From the NCBI GenBank assembly GCA_964503965.1, contig CAZDCK010000016.1:1-64000 (forward strand): a DNA stretch of 64,000 bases. Direction: 5' to 3'. This DNA comes from Eutrophocola sp964503965 (lineage in GTDB: Bacteria > Pseudomonadota > Gammaproteobacteria > Pseudomonadales > Pseudohongiellaceae). Positions within the stretch are counted from its first letter, which is position 1. Each line of letters opens with the position of its first letter. Position numbers and translations under genes: made by a program. Below, piece by piece: positions 33,293 through 41,975 of this stretch. Below the pieces are notes generated by a model, which had not been told where the DNA came from, did not search any database, and was given only the letters and a program-made list of their open reading frames with translations.

Positions 33293-34747
33293 ATGCCCAT
33301 GAACCTGCCAGTAATACTTCGCATCCTTGGCGTGTTACTGATGTTATTCAGCATCACACACTTGCCACCAATCATGGTATCGCTGTATTACGGAGACGGC
33401 ATCCACTTCTCTTTCCTGTTCACCTTCCTGATTACCCTGCTCAGTGGTTTTGTTCTGTGGGCCCCGGTGATGCACAACAATAAAGAGCTACGTATACGGG
33501 ACTGTTTTCTTGTGGTGATACTGTTCTGGACCGTCCTGGGCTCTTTCGGAAGCATCCCTTTCCTATTGGCAGATTCATTGCAGATGAGCACTACTGATGC
33601 TTTTTTTGAATCCATATCCGGTCTCACCACTACCGGCGCTACGGTATTATCCGGCCTGGACGATCTGCCCAGATCCATTCTTTACTATCGGCAACAACTC
33701 CAGTGGCTTGGCGGTTTAGGTATCATCGCCATTGCAGTCGCCATCCTGCCCATGCTGGGTATCGGGGGGATGCAACTGTATCGCGCTGAAAGTCCTGGTC
33801 CTGTTAAAGACAATAAGTTGCTGCCCCGTGTGACACAAACAGCCAAGGCACTTCTGTTTATTTATATTTCACTTACCATAGCCTGTGCTCTTGCCTATTA
33901 CCTGGCGGGTATGACATTTTTTGATGCGATAGGACACAGCTTTGCGACTATTGCTATCGGTGGCTTCTCTACCCATGATGCAAGCATTGGCTATTTCAGC
34001 TCTGAAGCTATTGAAATGATAGCGGTCATTTTCATGTTTATTTCCGGTATCAATTTCGCTCTACATTTTTTTGCCTGGGAACATAAAAGCTATAAACATT
34101 ATTTCAGGGATAGTGAATGTACTTTCTACATTGGCATGTTAGGTACTGTTGCATTCATCGCCATACTTTTCCTGGTATTTTCAGGAACCTATGATTTCAG
34201 GGATGCCTTTTTCAAAGGTCTCTTTGAGGTTGTTTCCATAACCACGACCACTGGCTTCAGTACGGCTGACTTCAGTGCCTGGCCAACATTTCTTCCTTTC
34301 CTGCTTTTTTACATGGCCATCATTGGCAGTTGTGCCGGTTCCACCGGAGGAGGAATGAAGGTCATTCGAATCCTGTTAATCATCAAACAAGGCTTTAGGG
34401 AAATCGAAAAACTTATTCATCCGAATGCCGTCATCCCCATCAAGCTTGGGGAGCAACGTGTACCAGATCGAGTACTTGAATCTGTCTGGGGATTTTTCTC
34501 GGTATATGTCATGGCCTATATGGCCATGCTGCTCGCCTTGCTGGCTGTTGATCTTGATATTACGACAGCATTCACGGCTGTAGGCGCCAGTATCAACAAC
34601 CTTGGCCCAGGACTAGGCGGGGTTACTGAAACTTATGGGGACATCCCTACTGCCGGGAAATGGATTTTATGCCTTGGGATGTTGCTTGGTCGCCTGGAGG
34701 TATTTACTCTCCTTGTCATACTGTCACCACATTTCTGGCGCAGCTAA
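33293..34747 (+). CDS. trkH: Trk potassium uptake system membrane subunit TrkH
   Basis: Potassium channel-like transporter of 484 aa with about ten membrane helices. Pore-loop motifs are visible as SISGLTTTGATV, ATIAIGGFST, VSITTTTGFSTADF and ASINNLGPGLG. A second methionine two codons later is an equally possible start. It works with TrkA just upstream and probably shares its transcript. Confidence 0.95.
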   Translation: MPMNLPVILRILGVLLMLFSITHLPPIMVSLYYGDGIHFSFLFTFLITLLSGFVLWAPVMHNNKELRIRDCFLVVILFWTVLGSFGSIPFLLADSLQMSTTDAFFESISGLTTTGATVLSGLDDLPRSILYYRQQLQWLGGLGIIAIAVAILPMLGIGGMQLYRAESPGPVKDNKLLPRVTQTAKALLFIYISLTIACALAYYLAGMTFFDAIGHSFATIAIGGFSTHDASIGYFSSEAIEMIAVIFMFISGINFALHFFAWEHKSYKHYFRDSECTFYIGMLGTVAFIAILFLVFSGTYDFRDAFFKGLFEVVSITTTTGFSTADFSAWPTFLPFLLFYMAIIGSCAGSTGGGMKVIRILLIIKQGFREIEKLIHPNAVIPIKLGEQRVPDRVLESVWGFFSVYVMAYMAMLLALLAVDLDITTAFTAVGASINNLGPGLGGVTETYGDIPTAGKWILCLGMLLGRLEVFTLLVILSPHFWRS

Positions 34748-34841
34748 ATCAAAATCTGGATAATAAATTTTTACAGCCTTACCCTTTTTTATCTACCCAA
34801 TATAGACTTTCTATACTTTGCTGTTAGCTGACTATTACTCA

Positions 34842-35879
34842 CTACCCCATCAATTTAGCTTCCAGCTTCTGCCACACCTTCTCTGGTGTAAACGAATGCA
34901 TACATGATGACATTTTTGTTTTCCTGTTTTCAAAATTGCAGACTCTTTTATAGCATGGTGCACAGGTATAAGGTGGTTTACTCGCTGTAATCCAGGACTG
35001 GTTAGATCCGGTAGTCCCAATCAAGTCAGCGCTGGTAGGTCCATACAATGTAACCGCCGGGGTACCTGTCATAGCTGACAGGTGCGCAAGTCCTGTATCA
35101 CAACAAATAGCTCCTCTGGCTTCTTTCAGTAGACCGCCTATTTCTGACAGGGTCATTTTTGGTAATGAAATAGCATTGTCATGACTATTTGCAATTCTTT
35201 GTGCGCGTTCCAATTCTTCCTTGTTTCCACCCGGGAGTAGAACATCATATCCTGCCGTCTCCGCCAATTTGATCACATCATGCCAGTATTTTTCAGGCCA
35301 GAGTTTTGTCGACCAACTCGCATTATGCACCAGTACAAGAAATGGATTTTTTATTTGAATGTCCGGTAATCTAAATGCATCGTTTTTCAATCCGTATTCC
35401 GGAATTGTTTCAGGTAGCCTGTATGACAATGCCCTAGCAAAAAGTTCACGTTGTCGAGCTATAGCATGATTTTTCCGGTCTATACAATGCTTATACCTAT
35501 ACGCTAACCAGGCAGGTTGTTCAGCAACACTTTCTCTATCCATTCCATGGATTGACCCTCTTCTCAGAAAACTGATAAAAGAACTTTTAACATTATTCTG
35601 GGCATCAATGATGCAATCATAATTATTTAAATTGATCTGACGATAAAATTTTTTGAATTCCCCATCTGCCAGGGATTTCCAAAAAGTCTTTTTCCATCGC
35701 CGATGGGCACTTGTGTATATATTTTTTACGGAGGGGTGCCATGATGGAACTTCAGCGAAAGTTTCATCAACTATCCAGTCAAACTCAATTCCAGGGAATT
35801 CCTGGCACGCATCAGTCAACGCTGGCAGTGCATGCATAAGATCTCCCATCGACGTCAATTTGATGACAAGAACACGCAT
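34842..35879 (-). CDS. waaC: Lipopolysaccharide heptosyltransferase I
   Basis: GT-B fold glycosyltransferase of 345 aa that adds the first heptose to Kdo in the inner core of lipopolysaccharide. The N-terminus MRVLVIKLTSMGDLMHALPA is highly typical of WaaC, and DTGLAHLSAMTGTPAVTLYG is the ADP-heptose binding motif. It is the last of three minus-strand envelope genes. The ADP-heptose pathway gene gmhB lies 5 kb away in the same window. waaF and other core genes are not seen. Confidence 0.88.
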   Translation of the reverse strand: MRVLVIKLTSMGDLMHALPALTDACQEFPGIEFDWIVDETFAEVPSWHPSVKNIYTSAHRRWKKTFWKSLADGEFKKFYRQINLNNYDCIIDAQNNVKSSFISFLRRGSIHGMDRESVAEQPAWLAYRYKHCIDRKNHAIARQRELFARALSYRLPETIPEYGLKNDAFRLPDIQIKNPFLVLVHNASWSTKLWPEKYWHDVIKLAETAGYDVLLPGGNKEELERAQRIANSHDNAISLPKMTLSEIGGLLKEARGAICCDTGLAHLSAMTGTPAVTLYGPTSADLIGTTGSNQSWITASKPPYTCAPCYKRVCNFENRKTKMSSCMHSFTPEKVWQKLEAKLMG

Positions 35880-35931
35880 GCGTTTGATAGCTGATCCCCA
35901 GAGAGTTAAGTATTCATTGATGGAGAAAAAT

Positions 35932-36549
35932 TCAGGAAAACAGTTTTTTCAATTTTGCAGTCCATCCATGGCGTTTGCCGTGTTTATTGGCTGCTCTGTC
36001 ATCTTCCACGAAGTTAATCTGTATAGATTGCCGCAAACCCTCAAATGCCGGATATCCATGCCAGCAATTATCAGTCACTTTAAATGCGATCATGGTTCCC
36101 ACATTCGGTGCCACCTCGGAGACAAAATCTTCCATATTTTCACTACGTAGAATTCTTAACCGACCTGTTTCTGATTCCCACTGCTCATTGAAATAGATAA
36201 GGATCGTCGCCATTTTTGATTTTGAATCAGTGTGAATTCTTCCGTCTTTTGCCCTGGACTGCCCTCGTAGTGTAATTACCATTGGCCTGTCTCTCAGATC
36301 CAAACCCAGTTTGCTGGAAATTATCTCCCTGAACTCAGGTTGGTTAAGCTCTTCAAGCAAATTATTAAATGCCCGTCCCGGGTTTACTTCAGTTAGTGCA
36401 AAACTCCCTCCGGCAGAAATTTCCGGAAATGCGCGGTGGACACTGTCAACAGATTCAGGGGCAATGACGTTTTCCACCACAAAAAAAGGGAATGGATCCG
36501 AATTGATTCGGGCATCGGATACTGCTTTAAGATCAAGAATACTGCTCAT
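35932..36549 (-). CDS. 2-oxoglutarate/Fe(II)-dependent oxygenase family protein
   Basis: Protein of about 205 aa with the jelly-roll prolyl 4-hydroxylase-type pattern: metal ligands HTD in DGRIHTDSKSKM, the distal His in NCWHGYPAFEG and the 2-oxoglutarate-binding Arg in LRQSIQINF. The start ATG at 36549 is preferred over one 21 codons upstream, which has no support. Its substrate is unknown. Lying between a lipid A acyltransferase and heptosyltransferase I on the same strand, it may hydroxylate a lipopolysaccharide component, but it is not obviously LpxO. That function is inference. Confidence 0.72.
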   Translation of the reverse strand: MSSILDLKAVSDARINSDPFPFFVVENVIAPESVDSVHRAFPEISAGGSFALTEVNPGRAFNNLLEELNQPEFREIISSKLGLDLRDRPMVITLRGQSRAKDGRIHTDSKSKMATILIYFNEQWESETGRLRILRSENMEDFVSEVAPNVGTMIAFKVTDNCWHGYPAFEGLRQSIQINFVEDDRAANKHGKRHGWTAKLKKLFS

Positions 36550-36644
36550 GGATTCTCTCTTATCATTAATGATGAAATTATTTCGTGAACCAACATTGCA
36601 TTCAAGAAGCATACACCTAAATCATGTATCTATTGATGGGTTTC

Positions 36645-37535
36645 TCAATAGGGCCGTTTTTCGCCCTCAGGAACACGCTTGAATCGTTTATATTCCCACT
36701 GATATTCAGCTGGATATTTCCTGACAACAGCTTCGACACTAGCATTCAATCCTTGAAGGGACTCTGGCATATGCTCGGCATATATATTGTCATCAGGGCG
36801 ACTGAAAATAATTTTCCATCCATGTCGGTTTTCTGCCTGGTATTTTACCGCCATACCAACCAGTGCACTTGCCCCTGTTTTCTGGATAAGCCTGCTGACA
36901 AGTGTCATGGTAAGAACCTGCTTGCCAAAAAAAGGGGCAAACTCTCCTCCAGCATCATTTGGCACCTGATCAGGTAGGATAGCAACAATTTCACCGCTTT
37001 TAAGCGATTTTAACAATGAAGCTACGCCCCGGTTATCCGTTGCCACCATGGTGGCCCCGGCCCGGCTCCTGGCGTTGAATATTAACTTGTCCAGTTTCCT
37101 GTCTCTGGGTGCCTGGTAAAGCTGGCTGCTCTGGCCACATCCGCAACAGTTCAGGTACAACCCAAAGACTTCCCAGTTACCAATATGGGGCGCGATAATA
37201 ATCGCACCTTTACCGTTGGTCATAATTTCCTGCAGCAGCTCCAGTCCCTCGACTTCATGCACATGATCCAATACCTTTTCCTTGTCCCATAACCAGGCAG
37301 GGCCACTTTCAGTGATCGTTTGAAAAGTGCTTGAAACACTGCGCTTGCCTAGAAGCTGGCGCTCACTTTCAGAAAGCTCTGGAAAACAGATGGCCAGATT
37401 TTTCTTTGTTGTATCTGCCATTCTGGATGAAAACATCCAGCTAAGGGCGCCCACAAGGGAACCAACCCTCCTTACCCAGCCCAGCGGAAGCAGGGACATA
37501 ACACGGAGAAAAGTAATGATTAAAAATGATTTCAA
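36645..37535 (-). CDS. Lipid A biosynthesis lauroyl/myristoyl acyltransferase family (LpxL/LpxM/HtrB)
   Basis: Inner-membrane acyltransferase of 296 aa that adds secondary acyl chains to lipid A. The N-terminal hydrophobic segment is FLIITFLRVMSLLPLGWVRR. The catalytic motif is HIGNWE (H-x4-E), followed by LYQAPRDRKLDKL and ILPDQVPNDAGGEFAPFFG, which are typical of the family. Which chain it transfers cannot be told. In Pseudomonas an htrB homologue lies at the same place beside glyQ. Confidence 0.9.
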   Translation of the reverse strand: MKSFLIITFLRVMSLLPLGWVRRVGSLVGALSWMFSSRMADTTKKNLAICFPELSESERQLLGKRSVSSTFQTITESGPAWLWDKEKVLDHVHEVEGLELLQEIMTNGKGAIIIAPHIGNWEVFGLYLNCCGCGQSSQLYQAPRDRKLDKLIFNARSRAGATMVATDNRGVASLLKSLKSGEIVAILPDQVPNDAGGEFAPFFGKQVLTMTLVSRLIQKTGASALVGMAVKYQAENRHGWKIIFSRPDDNIYAEHMPESLQGLNASVEAVVRKYPAEYQWEYKRFKRVPEGEKRPY

Positions 37536-37674
37536 AGTTCAGGATGCCTGCAAGCCAGTGTTTTTCTGCTCTGAAGGGACTTAATTCTCGCGTTCAAGGC
37601 AGGTTTTTAGCATAATTAGCGCTTTTTCGAACCAACCGCCATTTTAGCTGAATTTACTTAGCCAGGAGCCTTTT

Positions 37675-38622
37675 TTGAACAACCCGGCACCCGTAGATGT
37701 TTCAACTTTTCAGGGCCTGATTCTGGCCCTGCAACAATTTTGGGCAGACCATGGCTGCGTGATTATCCAGCCCCTGGATATAGAGGTTGGTGCAGGCACC
37801 TTCCACACCGCCACTTTTTTGCGCGCTATTGGCCCAGAAAGCTGGAACAGTGCCTATATCCAGCCTTGCAGACGCCCGACAGACAGCCGCTATGGTGAAA
37901 ACCCCATGCGCCTGCAACATTATTACCAGTTCCAGGTCATATTGAAACCTTCTCCAGATAATATTCAGGATTTGTATCTAAAATCGCTTAAATTTCTGGG
38001 AATAGACACCAACGTGCACGATGTTCGTTTTGTAGAAGATAATTGGGAGTCCCCGACCCTCGGTGCCTGGGGCCTTGGCTGGGAAGTCTGGTTAAACGGA
38101 ATGGAAGTAACCCAGTTCACCTATTTCCAGCAGGCTGGTGGACTCGAATGTTTCCCTGTCAGTGGTGAAATCACCTATGGCATTGAGCGGATAGCCATGT
38201 ATTTGCAGGGAGTCGATAGTATTTTTGATATTGTCTGGGCTGAAACACCCAACGGCACGGTGACATACGGCGATGTTTTTCAACAAAATGAAGTTGAAAT
38301 GTCTGGATATAATTTTGAACATGCCAATATCGACAATCTGTTTCGCTATTTCGATGACTGCGAAACCCAATGTCAGTACCTCATTGAGCAACAGCTGGTA
38401 TTACCTGCCTATGAAATGGTGCTAAAAGCCTCACATTATTTCAATTTGCTGGATGCACGATCAGCCATTTCTGTTACTGAACGCCAACGTTATATCCTGA
38501 GGGTCAGGGCGCTTGCCCGGTCTGTAGCCCAGGCTTATTACGACTCCCGGGCCAGGCTGGGCTTTCCGCTTGCCCCCGAAGCACTCAGAAAGGACGCCTT
38601 GGAGAAATTCAACAATGAATAA
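37675..38622 (+). CDS. glyQ: Glycyl-tRNA synthetase alpha subunit
   Basis: Catalytic subunit, 315 aa, of the tetrameric bacterial glycyl-tRNA synthetase. Motifs are LQQFWADHGCVIIQPLD, YIQPCRRPTDSRYGENPMR, and WEVWLNGMEVTQFTYFQQ. The start is an unusual TTG at 37675, with AGGAG placed seven bases before it and no better ATG upstream, so this start is well supported. It overlaps glyS by 8 bp. Confidence 0.96.
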   Translation: MNNPAPVDVSTFQGLILALQQFWADHGCVIIQPLDIEVGAGTFHTATFLRAIGPESWNSAYIQPCRRPTDSRYGENPMRLQHYYQFQVILKPSPDNIQDLYLKSLKFLGIDTNVHDVRFVEDNWESPTLGAWGLGWEVWLNGMEVTQFTYFQQAGGLECFPVSGEITYGIERIAMYLQGVDSIFDIVWAETPNGTVTYGDVFQQNEVEMSGYNFEHANIDNLFRYFDDCETQCQYLIEQQLVLPAYEMVLKASHYFNLLDARSAISVTERQRYILRVRALARSVAQAYYDSRARLGFPLAPEALRKDALEKFNNE

Positions 38623-40690
38623 GCAGAATCTCCTTATTGAAATTGGCACCGAGGAATTACCTCCCAAAGCCTTGCTTCCCCTATCAAAAGCCTTTCAGCA
38701 GGAAATTGAAAAAGGCCTGAAAACAGCTAACCTGGCTTTTGAGGGATCCATCCCTTTTGCTACCCCGCGTAGATTAGCTCTGAGAGTTTCCTCCCTGCAG
38801 GATACACAGGATGATGTCTACATAGAACGATATGGGCCAGCAACCAAAGCTGCTTATGATGAATCAGGAAAGCCTACAAAAGCAGCAGAAGGGTTTGCCC
38901 GTTCATGTGGCGTAGAGGTTGGCGAACTGTCGGAAAAGTCTGATGGTAAAGTTACCAAGCTTTTTTATTCAGACACTAGGGCAGGGGAAAGTGCAATTTC
39001 GCTTATACCCGGAATTATTGAAACCGCGCTGGAAGCGCTGCCTATTCCAAAGAGGATGCGCTGGGGAAGCTCCCGTGAAGAATTTGTTCGTCCAGTCCAC
39101 TGGGTCCTCATACTTTTTGGCGATATGGTTGTACCCGCTACTATCATGGGGATTCAATCAGGTAACAGTACGTATGGACACCGGTTTCATCATCCTGAAT
39201 CCATTACTCTGGATAACCCTGACAGTTATGAACAGGTCCTTACAGAAACTGCATATGTCATTCCTGATTTCATTACTCGCCGGACCATAATACAGGAACA
39301 GATTCTCGCCCAGGCTGCTGCTATTGATGCAAGCGTGGAAATTGATCCTGTACTGCTCGATGAAGTTAACGCCCTTGTAGAATGGCCTGTTGCCCTGACC
39401 GGTTCATTTGACAAGAAGTTTCTCGACATACCCAAGGAAGCCCTGATTTCTTCCATGAAGAAACATCAAAAGTGCTTCACCCTTGAAGATAACGACGGCA
39501 ACATCAAGCCCTTTTTCATCACCCTAAGTAATATTGAGAGTAAAGACCCTTCCAAGGTCATCTCAGGAAACGAACGCGTTATCCGACCACGTCTTGCGGA
39601 TGCCGCATTTTTCTTTGAACAGGACAAGAAACAATCTCTCATGTCCCGGCGGGATAAACTACAGACGGTGATTTTTGAACAGACACTTGGGACGGTTTAT
39701 GACAAGTCCCAACGCGTGTCTGTATTGGCAGTCTCCATCGCCTCAATACTTGGAATCAGTACAGAGCAAACCCAACGGGCAGCTGAACTGGCAAAGTGTG
39801 ATTTGCTTACTGGCATGGTTGGTGAATTTGCTGATCTGCAAGGCATCATGGGCTATTACTATGCCATTCATGATGGTGAGGATGAAATTGTAGCCAAGGC
39901 TATTAACGAACAATACCTCCCAGGATTTTCAGGCGATTCCCTTCCCGAAACTGATATCGGTATTGCCCTGGCGCTTGCTGAGAGAATCGATACCATAGTC
40001 GGACTATTTGGTATTGGCCAACCGCCAACTGGTTCCAAGGATCCTTATGCACTCAGAAGAGCCGCTCTTGGTATCCTTCGAATAATTGTCGAAAAACAAC
40101 TAGCACTGGATCTCTCTGATTGTGTTGCCAATGCGATTAATGGCTATAACAATTTACCCGAACCTGATGGTCTTCAGGATAAAGTCCTAGATTTCATCTT
40201 TGAACGTTTTCGTGCCTGGTATGCTGATGAAGGTATTCGTGCCAATATTTTCCAGGCCGTAGATGCTGTCCGCTCAACCAGTCCCTATGATTTTGATTTG
40301 CGCATCAAAGCCGTTCAGTCATTTTCTACCATGAATGAAGCTCTTGCCCTCTCAGCAGCAAACAAACGCGTCTCTAATATTCTCGCCAAATTGGACAATC
40401 AACCAACAGGTAACGTTCAGTCGAAATTACTGGAAGAGGGCGCCGAAAAACAATTAGCTGACAATCTGGGCTCCCTGATCTCCCAAGTCCAACCGTTAAT
40501 CGACAAAAAAGACTACACCACCGCGCTGTCCAATATGGCCAGTCTGCAAAAAGATGTAGATGCATTTTTTGATACTGTCATGGTCAACACAGACAATGAG
40601 GCATTACGAATTAACAGGCAAACCCTGCTACATAATTTACGTCAGCTTTTTTTGCAAATTGCTGATATCTCCCATTTGCAGTCGACATGA
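38615..40690 (+). CDS. glyS: Glycyl-tRNA synthetase beta subunit
   Basis: tRNA-recognising subunit of 691 aa. The N-terminus LLIEIGTEELPPKAL is diagnostic, with MKKHQKCF and RPRLADAAFFFEQD in the middle and an HD-like and anticodon-binding C-terminal part. The frame extends 15 codons further upstream into glyQ, but the ATG at 38615, overlapping the glyQ stop (ATGAATAA), fits the family start. GmhB follows after 9 bp. Confidence 0.96.
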   Translation: MNKQNLLIEIGTEELPPKALLPLSKAFQQEIEKGLKTANLAFEGSIPFATPRRLALRVSSLQDTQDDVYIERYGPATKAAYDESGKPTKAAEGFARSCGVEVGELSEKSDGKVTKLFYSDTRAGESAISLIPGIIETALEALPIPKRMRWGSSREEFVRPVHWVLILFGDMVVPATIMGIQSGNSTYGHRFHHPESITLDNPDSYEQVLTETAYVIPDFITRRTIIQEQILAQAAAIDASVEIDPVLLDEVNALVEWPVALTGSFDKKFLDIPKEALISSMKKHQKCFTLEDNDGNIKPFFITLSNIESKDPSKVISGNERVIRPRLADAAFFFEQDKKQSLMSRRDKLQTVIFEQTLGTVYDKSQRVSVLAVSIASILGISTEQTQRAAELAKCDLLTGMVGEFADLQGIMGYYYAIHDGEDEIVAKAINEQYLPGFSGDSLPETDIGIALALAERIDTIVGLFGIGQPPTGSKDPYALRRAALGILRIIVEKQLALDLSDCVANAINGYNNLPEPDGLQDKVLDFIFERFRAWYADEGIRANIFQAVDAVRSTSPYDFDLRIKAVQSFSTMNEALALSAANKRVSNILAKLDNQPTGNVQSKLLEEGAEKQLADNLGSLISQVQPLIDKKDYTTALSNMASLQKDVDAFFDTVMVNTDNEALRINRQTLLHNLRQLFLQIADISHLQST

Positions 40691-40699
40691 TCCGGAGAT

Positions 40700-41278
40700 A
40701 TGGTGGAATCCCCTTTAATTATTCTTGACCGTGATGGTGTTATAAATCACGACTCCGATGACTATATCAAGAATGAGGAAGAGTGGATCCCACTGGCCGG
40801 AAGCATAGAAGCTATCAGTAACTTATCCCAGGCGGGCTTTACTGTCTGTGTTGCTACCAATCAATCCGGACTTGGCAGGGGACTTTATGACGAGTACGCA
40901 CTGGCTCGCATGCATGGGCTAATGTGCTCATTAGTTGAGGATGCCGGCGGAACGATTAATGGGATTTTTTACTGTCCACATACCCCATCTGATAATTGCC
41001 AGTGTCGAAAGCCTGCCACAGGTCTGCTTGACCAGATCGAATCACAATTTAACAAGCCGGTAAAAGGCTCCTGGTTTGTCGGCGATACACAAAAAGATAT
41101 AGGTGCCGCGCTGGCTAAAGGCTGTAAACCAATTTTGGTGCTTACCGGCAAGGGAAGCTATACCCGGGATACAATGGCAGTTGAAGCGCTAGAAAATATT
41201 CCGGTCTTTGATGACCTGTTCTCAGCGGCGATGTTCATTATTGCTGATCAGGAAAACCTTTCGGCATCAGGTAACTGA
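40700..41278 (+). CDS. gmhB: D-glycero-beta-D-manno-heptose 1,7-bisphosphate 7-phosphatase
   Basis: HAD-family phosphatase of 192 aa in the ADP-heptose pathway that feeds lipopolysaccharide core synthesis. The HAD nucleophile is in LDRDGVIN, with VATNQSGLGRGL and the zinc-binding loop CPHTPSDNCQCRKP, then VGDTQKDIGAA. The zinc loop identifies it as GmhB rather than histidinol-phosphatase. The product ultimately feeds WaaC, encoded 5 kb to the left. Confidence 0.95.
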   Translation: MVESPLIILDRDGVINHDSDDYIKNEEEWIPLAGSIEAISNLSQAGFTVCVATNQSGLGRGLYDEYALARMHGLMCSLVEDAGGTINGIFYCPHTPSDNCQCRKPATGLLDQIESQFNKPVKGSWFVGDTQKDIGAALAKGCKPILVLTGKGSYTRDTMAVEALENIPVFDDLFSAAMFIIADQENLSASGN

Positions 41279-41279
41279 T

Positions 41280-41975
41280 ATGCAATTCCTGCGATCTTTG
41301 CTTTTTTATCTCGGATATTTTGTCGTACTGGTTCCCCACGCGATACTTTGTGTCATTCTGGGCATTTTCATGCCGCTTAAAATGCGCTACCGCTACTTTC
41401 TGGTCTGGAATGCTTTCTGTCTCTGGTGGCTGCGTATCACCTGCGGCATCAAACATGAAGTTATAGGTATGGAAAATGTGCCACCTGCCCCTTTTGTATT
41501 GCTTGCCAATCATCAAAGCCCCTGGGAAACTCTTTTCCTCTATTGGGAGTTCCTTCCTATTTGTGCCATCCTCAAAAGAGAGCTCTATAAAATTCCTTTT
41601 TTTGGCTGGGCCCTCAGGCTTCTACGCCCCATTGCTATAGACAGATCCAAACGGGGAAAGGCATTACAGCAGTTACTCGAGCAGGGCAGGGAAAACCTGG
41701 ACGATGGTTTTTCTGTACTTGTCTTTCCTGAAGGCACACGTGTTGAGCCAGGTTCAGAAAAGAAGTATTCAGCCGGGGGTGCCGAACTAGCCATTGCATC
41801 CGGCAGGATGATTGTCCCCCTTGCCCATAATGCAGGACTTTTCTGGCCGGCTCACAAGTTTGTCAAACATGCAGGCACAATCAGGGTTGTAATTGGAAAG
41901 CCTATTGATCCCACTGGCAGAAAAGCCAGGGATGTTACACGCGAAGTAGAAGCCTGGACACGCCAGGCTCTTTAG
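41280..41975 (+). CDS. plsC: 1-acyl-sn-glycerol-3-phosphate acyltransferase family (PlsC)
   Basis: Membrane acyltransferase of 231 aa for phosphatidic acid synthesis. The start at 41280 lies 1 bp after the gmhB stop; a longer frame from 41208 would overlap gmhB. An N-terminal helix (LLFYLGYFVVLVPHAILCVI) precedes NHQSPWE, a variant of HX4D with Glu in place of Asp, and VFPEGTR. The stop codon overlaps that of the convergent gyrB (TTAG), leaving no room for a terminator. Homologues in Pseudomonas occupy the same place. Confidence 0.9.
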   Translation: MQFLRSLLFYLGYFVVLVPHAILCVILGIFMPLKMRYRYFLVWNAFCLWWLRITCGIKHEVIGMENVPPAPFVLLANHQSPWETLFLYWEFLPICAILKRELYKIPFFGWALRLLRPIAIDRSKRGKALQQLLEQGRENLDDGFSVLVFPEGTRVEPGSEKKYSAGGAELAIASGRMIVPLAHNAGLFWPAHKFVKHAGTIRVVIGKPIDPTGRKARDVTREVEAWTRQAL

